Assembly (NCBI GenBank): GCA_022704885.1
Contig: JAKJFO010000206.1
Span: 1 to 7,247, forward strand
Direction: 5' to 3'
Source: Candidatus Rifleibacteriota bacterium
Lineage (GTDB): Bacteria > Riflebacteria > Ozemobacteria > Ozemobacterales > Ozemobacteraceae
Length of the DNA: 7,247 nt
In this document: positions 1 through 5,308 of the stretch, one piece after another
How positions within the stretch are numbered: the first letter of the stretch is position 1
Layout: each line of letters begins with the position of its first letter
Position numbers and translations under genes: made by a program
Notes under the pieces: model-generated
What the model saw: the letters and a program-made list of their open reading frames with translations, nothing else
Databases searched by the model: none
What the model was told of the DNA's origin: nothing

Positions 1-123
1 GTGCTTGAATTTTCTGGCGATTTCCTTTGCCAGCCAGGTTTTGCCGACCTGCCGGGGGCCGACAATGAAGACAATCTTCTTTTCGAGGTCATGAAGAATC
101 TGATCGATCTGATTTCTGCGCAT
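1..123 (-). CDS. AAA+ ATPase, AAA_14/DUF4143 type, N-terminal part
   Basis: The reverse strand from the ATG at 123-121 reads open to the window edge for 41 codons, so only the N-terminus is present. It begins MRRNQIDQILHDLEKK, followed by a hydrophobic strand (IVFIVG) and a Walker A P-loop, GPRQVGKT, at about residues 22-29, then the helix WLAKEIARKF. This arrangement is typical of the predicted ATPases with an AAA_14 domain and a C-terminal DUF4143 domain. Their cellular role is poorly defined and they are often found in accessory regions. The diagnostic C-terminal half lies outside the window, so the family call rests on the first 41 residues. No Shine-Dalgarno sequence precedes the ATG. 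A promoter -10 element sits only six bases upstream, suggesting a leaderless message. The upstream region has two tandem inverted repeats, consistent with self-regulation or control by an unknown DNA-binding protein. Confidence 0.75.
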   Translation of the reverse strand, partial: MRRNQIDQILHDLEKKIVFIVGPRQVGKTWLAKEIARKFKH

Positions 124-125
124 AT

Positions 126-187
126 GACTATTTTATACCAGACTGACAAATAGTCAAGACTATTTGTTATTACGGTAAAAAATAGTC
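126..187. repeat. Two tandem inverted-repeat units GACTATTT-N14-AAATAGTC (putative operator)
   Basis: Unit 1 spans 126-155 and unit 2 spans 158-187. Each has an 8-base left arm GACTATTT, exactly 14 intervening bases and an 8-base right arm AAATAGTC. The 14-base interiors differ, and the period between units is 32 bases, about three helical turns. The right arm of unit 1 and the left arm of unit 2 also form a tight palindrome at 146-167 with 10-base arms and an AA centre. A fifth, degenerate copy (CACTATTT, 195-202) overlaps the stop codon of the neighbouring secretion-type gene. Conserved arms, divergent interiors and overlap with a promoter suggest protein-binding sites rather than a terminator; there is no GC-rich stem with a U-tract. 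Confidence 0.65.
130..157 (-). promoter_or_regulatory. Sigma70-like promoter for the leftward ATPase gene
   Basis: On the minus strand the sequence reads TTGACT (-35, at 157-152), a 16-base spacer, then TAAAAT (-10, at 135-130). Each hexamer matches the sigma70 consensus at five of six positions. Six bases separate the -10 from the ATG at 123-121, so initiation would fall at or next to the start codon. The -35 sits at the centre of the 146-167 palindrome and the -10 lies in another copy of the same GACTATTT motif, so a protein bound to these repeats would occlude the promoter. Confidence 0.5.
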
Positions 188-196
188 AAAAAGGCA

Positions 197-1156
197 CTAT
201 TTTATGCTGTCGAGGCCGGAAAAGATCGAGGAGCCCATGCTGATAATGATATAGGCGACAAAGCCGGCGATTGGCAGGAAAAAGAGGATTGGCAGCAGTT
301 TGCTGATGACCTGGATCTTGTGGCGGGCGTCGTCTTCGAGAAAATCGCTGGTTTTTTTCAGCATTTCCGGGAGCTTGCCGCTCTGCTCGCCGACCGTGAT
401 CATTTCTTTAATCGTCGAGGGAAGCGCGTTGACCGACTTGAAGCCGTCAGCCAGCGAACCGCCGCGCTGAATCGAAGCTTTGAGGCTCGACAGTTCCTTT
501 TCGAGCCAGGCATTCGAAGTAACGCTGATCGAAGTTTCGAGGCACTGCCCCATCGAAACGCCGGCTTGCAGGCCAACACCGAGAGTGCGCGTAAACCGGC
601 ACAGCGCCAGCTTCTTGACTATTGTTCCGAAAAATGGAATCTGAACGAGAATCGCAGCGACCGCCGAAGTCGCCATCAGTTTATAGGTGCCATAAAGGCC
701 GGCCAGAATTATCACATAGATGCCAAGCGACCTGGCAATACCCCACGGAATCGAAGCTGCGCTGTCAGGCGTAATAATCGACTGCAACACCGGCAACAGC
801 ATCAACGCAAGAAACAGCAGAAACAGCGGGTATGCCAGTGAAGAAAGAATCTCGCGCTCGAGATTCATCTCTTTGTCGGCATATTCAGCGAGGGTGCCGC
901 AGACTTCCGGCAGCGTGCCGGTCTGTTCGCCAAATCGAGCAAAGCTGATTTGCATGTCGGTAAACGGACTGCCCGCGTGCTCCATGGCCGTCGACAGCGC
1001 GGTTCCCTTCTCGACTTCCTTTGCCATCCTCTCGACCTTAGCCTTCATGCCGAGGCCGCCGATATTCTCACTCAGCAGATGCAGGGTTCTCGCCAGGGTG
1101 ACCCCCGACGTCAGCGAAGTTTCGAGCTGCAGAAAAAAATCGCGCAGATTGCTCAT
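197..1156 (-). CDS. Short GspF/PilC-family inner-membrane protein (type II secretion / type IV pilus platform)
   Basis: This encodes 319 residues with two T2SSF domains. The first half (about 5-128) and the second half (about 185-308) each carry the family hallmark: GEQTGTLPEV at 76-85 and GEQSGKLPEM at 256-265. Hydrophobic segments lie at about 107-128, 142-162 and 287-308, the usual three-helix layout. GspF/PilC proteins form the inner-membrane platform that works with a secretion or pilus ATPase and pseudopilin-like subunits. Family members are usually about 400 residues and have an N-terminal cytoplasmic stretch of some 60-70 residues before the first domain. Here the domain begins almost at residue 5, so that stretch is absent. 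The start is supported by AAGGGG at 1170-1165 on the minus strand, nine to ten bases upstream. No gspE-, gspG- or pilin-like gene lies in the window, so the system it serves cannot be named. Confidence 0.9.
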   Translation of the reverse strand: MSNLRDFFLQLETSLTSGVTLARTLHLLSENIGGLGMKAKVERMAKEVEKGTALSTAMEHAGSPFTDMQISFARFGEQTGTLPEVCGTLAEYADKEMNLEREILSSLAYPLFLLFLALMLLPVLQSIITPDSAASIPWGIARSLGIYVIILAGLYGTYKLMATSAVAAILVQIPFFGTIVKKLALCRFTRTLGVGLQAGVSMGQCLETSISVTSNAWLEKELSSLKASIQRGGSLADGFKSVNALPSTIKEMITVGEQSGKLPEMLKKTSDFLEDDARHKIQVISKLLPILFFLPIAGFVAYIIISMGSSIFSGLDSIK

Positions 1157-1263
1157 ATTTCGATCCCCTTAGCCAGAATTATTCATATAAATGTTACACG
1201 CAAACCCGGAACAAATGCAATTAATCTGAGAGCCGACCCGAAAATTTCTAATTTCGCTGTTGC

Positions 1264-1291
1264 CTGACAACTGCAGTGGAATTACTATATT
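1264..1291 (+). promoter_or_regulatory. Sigma70-like promoter for the Lol-like operon
   Basis: CTGACA at 1264-1269 and TATATT at 1286-1291 are separated by 16 bases, and each matches the sigma70 consensus at five of six positions. Transcription would start near 1298, leaving a short leader of about 27 bases that contains the GGAG ribosome-binding site at 1312-1315 before the GTG at 1325. It is the best promoter candidate in the divergent region 1157-1324 and the only one seen upstream of the rightward operon. Confidence 0.45.
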
Positions 1292-1324
1292 TATGTAAAC
1301 CTGTCGCGTCTGGAGTGAACTATC

Positions 1325-2006
1325 GTGAAGCATTTTCTATTGGCAATGCTGATGACGGCATCCATGGCCTGGGCCGGGGATTCTGGCGGCCAGGCTTCGG
1401 GAAGCAGCGAGCTCGATGCCGTGGCGCTGGTTCGCGCGGTCGAGACACAGTACCAGGGCGAACGTTCGCACGGCAAAATGCGTATGCATATCAAAACCCG
1501 CAGCTGGAACCGTATGCTCGAGCTCGAAATGTGGTCGGAAGGCCGCGAAAAACTGCTGACCCGCATTCTGGCTCCAGTCAAGGAACGCGGCACCTGTACA
1601 CTCAAAGTTGATGACGACATCTGGAACTATATCTCGCGCATCGACCGGCTGATCAAGATTCCGTCGAGCCTGATGGGCGACAGCTGGATGGGCAGCCACC
1701 TTACCAATGATGACCTGGTCAAGGAAAACAAGGTCGATAAGCTCTATCAGCTCGCAATTACTGAAGAGAAGGATAACGAAGTCACGATAACCGGCAAACC
1801 CCTGCCGGATGCGGCAGTTGTCTGGGGCAAGATCGTCTACAAAATCAGATTTCAAGCAGATCGATCAGCGCTGGTTGCCGATGATTGCGCGCATTGTGCC
1901 TGAAGATAAACCCGGAGAATTCACCGAAATGCAGTATCTCGAAATCGACTTTTCGGTTGAGCTGCCGCGCGACCTGTTTTCGATCAAAAGTTTGAGAAAC
2001 CGCTGA
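1325..2006 (+). pseudogene. LolA-like outer membrane lipoprotein-sorting protein, disrupted by internal deletion and frameshift
   Basis: The first frame runs from a GTG at 1325 (GGAG at 1312-1315) to a TGA at 1901-1903, giving 192 residues. It has a signal peptide of about 17 residues (MKHFLLAML...AWA). The body resembles LolA-like proteins of the outer membrane lipoprotein-sorting family, with segments such as GKMRMHIKTRSW, REKLLTRILAPVKERGT and PDAAVVWGKIVY. After about residue 174 the frame becomes unrelated sequence (FQADRSALVADD). The family C-terminus is instead in the +1 frame from about 1845 to the TGA at 2004-2006: DFKQIDQRWLP, VPEDKPGEFTEMQYLEI and LPRDLFSIKSLRNR. Joined, the two parts give about 227 residues, some 25 short of what I recall for this family. 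The missing strand region normally lies between the VY-I and F-SD-K segments. This points to a deletion of about 70-80 bases with length 3n+2, not a single-base error. The carrier is probably non-functional, or makes a C-terminally truncated product. Confidence 0.7.
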
Positions 2007-3238
2007 TGATGATACTTCGCATCGGCTGGCGCAACCTCTGGCGCAACCGGCGGCGCACCCAGCTGACCATGGGCGCCATGATCTTCGCCTGTGCCATGCT
2101 GGTTTTTTCGCTGGGTTATTACGACGGTTTTCTGTGGAGCCTGATCAACAACGCCACCGAAAAGGAAAACGGCCACATCTTCATCGCGCTGCCCGGTTAC
2201 TACGCCAATCCCACCCTTGAAGACGCCTGCCCCGAGGCGATTTCGAGCCAGATTCTGCCTGATGTGAAGGCAGAAATCAAGGGAGTGTGCCCGCGCCTGC
2301 AGGCCTATGCCCTGCTCAGCTGCGGAACCGATGAAGAAAACCGCACACAGCCAGCTCAAATTATCGCGGTCGATTATCAGGCCGAGCTGGCCAACAGCAA
2401 GCTGGCAGGCGATATTGTGACAGGCGGTTTTCTGACTGGGGATGAACGCGAAATCCTGCTTGGGCAGGGTCTTGCCCGTAGGATCAGAGCCGACATTGGC
2501 AGCGAGATCATCTTTTTCAGCAATGCCGCCGATGGCTCGATTGCCTCAGAAATACTCCTGGTCAAAGGCATCTTTTCGTCAGGCGAAAACATACGTGATT
2601 CGAGCCTCGCCATCATGAACCTCAAAGCCGCGCAGCAGCTGCTGGCTCTCGATGGTCGCGTGCATAGCCATCGTCTCTTTCTGCGCGACCCGATGCAGGC
2701 TGAAGAAATCGCGGCCAGGCTGAATGCCAGCCTGAAAACTCTTGAAGCAACACCATGGCAGAGCATATTTCCGCAGATTGCCGATATTCTCAAGGTCTGG
2801 CTGGGCGTGCAACTGTTCACCGTCGCGATTTATTATGCTGCTATGGCGCTGATCACCTTCAACACAATGTATATGGCCTTTCTCGAACGTATGCATGAGT
2901 TCGCAGTAATGCAGGCAATCGGCCTGACGCGCCGCCTGCTGGCCGTGCTGATACTGAGCGAAAGCATCATCATGGCAACGGCGTCTGGCCTTATCGGCAC
3001 GGCAATCGGTGCCTGCGCCAATTTTATTCTCTTCTACCACCCCATCGATCTCAGCCGCTGGATGGAAAGCATCACCTGGGGCGGGTCATCGATTCAACCG
3101 ATTCTATTTTGTGTACCCAGCCTGCTCTCGAATCTGCTGCCGCTGCTGGCCATGATTCTGCTTGGTTTCGCGGTGGCGGTACTGCCGACCTGGCGTCTGT
3201 ACCGGCTCAGGCCGGTCGAAGCGCTGCGGGAGGGTTGA
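2006..3238 (+). CDS. LolC/E-type ABC transporter permease 1 (FtsX family)
   Basis: This 410-residue protein has the FtsX/LolC/LolE permease layout. A cytoplasmic N-terminal motif, IGWRNLWRNRRRTQ (about 6-19), is followed by TM1 (about 18-39), a large periplasmic domain (about 45-260), and three C-terminal helices at about 264-289, 309-342 and 376-396. The coupling-loop region MYMAFLERMHEFAVMQAIG (about 288-306) matches the ERxREFxxxRAIG pattern of these permeases. The end, LYRLRPVEALREG, is the usual cytoplasmic tail. It should sit in the inner membrane, pair with the next permease and be driven by the ATPase at 4485-5174. Its ATG overlaps the TGA of the LolA-like C-terminal frame by one base (TGATG) and has only a weak ribosome-binding site, so it likely depends on translational coupling. 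The upstream frameshift may therefore reduce its synthesis. A second ATG at 2009 is an equally plausible start. Confidence 0.88.
   Translation: MMILRIGWRNLWRNRRRTQLTMGAMIFACAMLVFSLGYYDGFLWSLINNATEKENGHIFIALPGYYANPTLEDACPEAISSQILPDVKAEIKGVCPRLQAYALLSCGTDEENRTQPAQIIAVDYQAELANSKLAGDIVTGGFLTGDEREILLGQGLARRIRADIGSEIIFFSNAADGSIASEILLVKGIFSSGENIRDSSLAIMNLKAAQQLLALDGRVHSHRLFLRDPMQAEEIAARLNASLKTLEATPWQSIFPQIADILKVWLGVQLFTVAIYYAAMALITFNTMYMAFLERMHEFAVMQAIGLTRRLLAVLILSESIIMATASGLIGTAIGACANFILFYHPIDLSRWMESITWGGSSIQPILFCVPSLLSNLLPLLAMILLGFAVAVLPTWRLYRLRPVEALREG
3228..3234 (+). promoter_or_regulatory. Ribosome-binding site fixing the start of permease 2
   Basis: GGGAGGG ends five bases before the ATG at 3240. 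It decides between that start and an in-frame ATG at 3162 deep inside permease 1. The 26 extra residues from 3162 are basic and cysteine-containing and do not resemble the family, while the 3240 start gives the motif LAWRNLWRNRTRT at the same place as in permease 1. Confidence 0.7.
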
Positions 3239-3239
3239 T

Positions 3240-4475
3240 ATGCTGTGGCTTAAACTCGCATGGCGAAATCTCTGGCGCAACCGCACCCGCACACTCGTGC
3301 TGCTGACGGTTATTACGGGCAGTCTAGCCTTTGTCGCCTGGATGCTGAACGTCGCTTACGGATCATATGAAAAGATGATCGAAGATGCGGTGCGCATGGG
3401 AAGCGGTCACCTCAGCCTGCATCACCCCGCTTACCCGCAGGAACGCCTGAGCGAACAGTTTTTTTCGGGCAAACAGGCGATGCCGTTATTGGCAAACCGG
3501 GCCGGCATCAGCAAAATACTGCCGCGTCTGTATGTTTCGGCACTGGCCCGCAGCAGCCGCGACAACCGGGCCATCATGATTCTCGGCGTCGATTTTGAGA
3601 ACGAACTCGAAAGCAACCCGTTACTGCAACCATCGAAGACCATCAGTGGCAAGATTCCGGCTTCTGATGCCCAAAATCTTGCCTATATCGGCACCCGGCT
3701 CGCCGAAAATCTGCGCATCGATGTCGGCAAAAAGCTGGTGGTCATGTTTCAGGATCTCTCAGGTGAGATCACATCAAAACTCTACCGGGTCGGCGGCATT
3801 TTTAAAAGCGGCGTAACTCAACTTGACGGCGGCACCATCTTTGTTAACCGCCAGTCACTGGCGACTGCGCTCGGAAACAGTGACGCTCTGCACGAAATCG
3901 CCATTCTGCTGGCTGACCGCAAAGAGCTTCCCGAACATCTTTCGCAGCTGCAGAAAGCTTATGTCGGGCACAAAGATATTGCGGTCTTTTCCTGGGAAAC
4001 GACTTCAAGGCAGATCGCCGATGCGATCAAAATCGACAGTGCCCAGTTCAAATTCATGATCTTTCTGCTCTATGTGCTGGTGACAATCGGAACAGTAAAC
4101 CTGCTGCTGATGAGCATACTCGAAAGAACCCGCGAATTCGGCCTGCTGCGCGCCATCGGCCTCGACCGTCGGCGTATCGGCGGCCTGATTTTCTGCGAAG
4201 CGACGTTGCTGGGCATTATCGGTGCCCTGGCAGGGTTGGTTCTGACGATTGTTTTAAGTCTTTACAGCTGGCATTATGGCCTCGATTTTTCGAATATGTT
4301 CGGCGAGGCTGAAGTTGCCGGAATGCTGGTCAGTATGAAGGTAAACAGCACCTGGGAATGGGATTGGATGTTCGGTCTCGCGGCCGGCATGGTAGTCGTC
4401 GTCATTCTGGCTGCGATCTACCCGGTTAAAAAGGCCCTGCGCGCGGCGCCGGCCGAAGCCATGCGACATCACTGA
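3240..4475 (+). CDS. LolC/E-type ABC transporter permease 2 (FtsX family)
   Basis: This 411-residue protein has the same architecture as the preceding permease. It has a cytoplasmic LAWRNLWRNRTRT motif (about 6-18), TM1 (about 18-40), a periplasmic domain (about 45-265) and C-terminal helices near 272-292, 312-342 and 375-395. The loop MSILERTREFGLLRAIGLDRRR (about 291-312) is a textbook LolC/E or FtsX coupling region. The tail PVKKALRAAPAEAMRHH is cytoplasmic. The ATG lies one base after the TGA of permease 1. The two permeases share the N-terminal motif and overall plan, but their periplasmic domains look clearly diverged. That suggests a heterodimer as in LolC/LolE rather than the MacB homodimer, which also carries a fused ATPase domain absent here. 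The substrate cannot be read from the sequence; lipoproteins or other lipids are the likeliest by family. Confidence 0.9.
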   Translation: MLWLKLAWRNLWRNRTRTLVLLTVITGSLAFVAWMLNVAYGSYEKMIEDAVRMGSGHLSLHHPAYPQERLSEQFFSGKQAMPLLANRAGISKILPRLYVSALARSSRDNRAIMILGVDFENELESNPLLQPSKTISGKIPASDAQNLAYIGTRLAENLRIDVGKKLVVMFQDLSGEITSKLYRVGGIFKSGVTQLDGGTIFVNRQSLATALGNSDALHEIAILLADRKELPEHLSQLQKAYVGHKDIAVFSWETTSRQIADAIKIDSAQFKFMIFLLYVLVTIGTVNLLLMSILERTREFGLLRAIGLDRRRIGGLIFCEATLLGIIGALAGLVLTIVLSLYSWHYGLDFSNMFGEAEVAGMLVSMKVNSTWEWDWMFGLAAGMVVVVILAAIYPVKKALRAAPAEAMRHH

Positions 4476-4484
4476 GGAAATTAT

Positions 4485-5174
4485 ATGAGTATAGTATCAA
4501 CCACAGACCTGAAACGTGTTTATGAAAGTGGCGCAACCGAGGTAAAAGCGGTTAACGGCGTCAGCCTGAGTATCGAAGCGGGCGAGTTTGCGGTTCTCGC
4601 CGGGCCTTCCGGCAGTGGCAAGACGACTCTGCTTAATCTGATCGGCGGGCTTGACCGCCCGACAGATGGCAGCGTTCACCTCGATGGTGAACTGCTCAAC
4701 GACAAAAGTGATGACGAACTGACACGGGCGCGGCTTTTCAAGATAGGGTTCATTTTTCAGGCATATAATCTGGTGCCGGTATTGAGCGCTTACGAGAATG
4801 TGCAGTTCATTCTGCAGATACAGGGAGTTCCTGATTCAAAGCATGAAGAGCGTATCATGCCGCTGTTCGAAGAGCTTGGCCTGAGCGGACTGGCGCATCG
4901 CCGCCCGGGCGAGCTCAGCGGCGGCCAGCAGCAGCGCGTAGCAGTGGCACGCGCCATTATCGGGCACCCTTCGATCATTCTCGCCGACGAACCGACGGCA
5001 AACCTTGATTCAGAGAGCGCGGTAGCGCTGCTTAACCTGATGCACCGCCTCAATCTTGAACAGAAGGTCACTTTTCTGTTCAGCTCGCATGATAAAAAAG
5101 TCATAGACATAGCGCAACGGGTCATCTCGATGCGCGACGGTAAAATCTGCGATGATCACAGAAAAACGCAGTAG
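4485..5174 (+). CDS. ABC transporter ATP-binding protein, LolD/MacB type
   Basis: This complete nucleotide-binding domain of 229 residues has all canonical motifs: Walker A GPSGSGKTT (40-48), Q-loop glutamine at 92 in FIFQAYNLVPVLSAYENV, signature LSGGQQQR (144-151), Walker B IILADEP with catalytic glutamate at 169, D-loop ANLDSES and H-loop histidine at 202 (SSHD). The Q-loop stretch and the length are typical of the LolD/MacB/FtsE subfamily that energises FtsX-type permeases, powering movement of a substrate at the periplasmic face instead of pumping it through a membrane channel. It starts nine bases after permease 2, with GAGGAA at 4474-4479 and a five-base spacer; the Shine-Dalgarno overlaps the upstream stop codon. 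All catalytic residues are intact, so the ATPase should be functional even though the LolA-like carrier gene at the head of the operon is broken. Confidence 0.95.
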   Translation: MSIVSTTDLKRVYESGATEVKAVNGVSLSIEAGEFAVLAGPSGSGKTTLLNLIGGLDRPTDGSVHLDGELLNDKSDDELTRARLFKIGFIFQAYNLVPVLSAYENVQFILQIQGVPDSKHEERIMPLFEELGLSGLAHRRPGELSGGQQQRVAVARAIIGHPSIILADEPTANLDSESAVALLNLMHRLNLEQKVTFLFSSHDKKVIDIAQRVISMRDGKICDDHRKTQ

Positions 5175-5203
5175 TGGTCTGTCAACATTGAATCTGGGTA
5201 TAT

Positions 5204-5308
5204 CTGTCATTGCGAGCGGAGCGAAGCAATCCCATTGTCATAAAGATTGCTTCCGCCTTCGCCAAGGCTACTGCGGACAGGTCGTCGCTACGCTCCTCGC
5301 AATGACAG
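5204..5308. repeat. Palindromic dispersed repeat (MITE/REP-like) between the ATPase and outer-membrane protein genes
   Basis: The ends are a perfect 13-base inverted repeat: CTGTCATTGCGAG at 5204-5216 and CTCGCAATGACAG at 5296-5308. With a two-base bulge and one mismatch the stem extends to about 22 pairs (GGAGCG-AGC part). A nested hairpin pairs GAAGCAATC (5223-5231) with GATTGCTTC (5245-5253). From memory, elements with these TCATTGCGAG...CTCGCAATGA ends and a GAAGCAATC core recur in many unrelated bacterial genomes, and read-through in one frame gives an ASGAKQS-type peptide, as it does here. No target-site duplication is evident. The element carries no gene of its own. Its right end contains the start codon of the downstream gene, so in the transcript the start codon would lie inside the stem. 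Confidence 0.8.

Noticed and set aside
146..167. The palindrome at 146-167 as a transcription terminator for the GspF/PilC gene
   Set aside because: The stem is AT-rich with a two-base centre unable to form a loop, there is no U-tract, and its arms belong to the larger operator array.
1171..1260. Promoter for the leftward GspF/PilC gene
   Set aside because: Several AT-rich hexamers occur (such as TTGCGT and TAACAT on the minus strand), but none combines two good hexamers with 16-18-base spacing, so no specific site is called.
320..1267. Plus-strand open frames opposite the GspF/PilC gene (320-841, 720-1172, 950-1267)
   Set aside because: Antisense shadows of the T2SSF gene; arginine/serine-rich translations without motifs or plausible start signals.
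1337..2359. Long open frames on the minus strand opposite the LolA-like gene and permease 1 (1337-1855 and 1865-2359)
   Set aside because: They lie antisense to strongly supported genes, lack recognisable motifs or ribosome-binding sites, and are explained by the codon bias of the plus-strand genes.
2377..3040. Minus-strand open frames (2377-2820, 2579-3040) inside permease 1
   Set aside because: Antisense to a permease with clear FtsX features; the translations are low-complexity and serine/arginine/cysteine-rich with no domain pattern.
3162..3239. Upstream start for permease 2 at 3162
   Set aside because: It would overlap 77 bases of permease 1 and add an atypical peptide. The ATG at 3240 has a strong GGGAGGG site and gives the family N-terminus.
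4485..5174. MacAB-type macrolide/efflux assignment for the transporter
   Set aside because: MacB fuses the ATPase and permease in one chain and is accompanied by a MacA periplasmic adaptor. Here the ATPase and two permeases are separate and the periplasmic partner is LolA-like.
5175..5204. Separate promoter in front of the outer-membrane protein gene (TATATC at 5199-5204)
   Set aside because: No -35 at a proper distance, and the TG extension is out of register. Read-through from the operon promoter is simpler.
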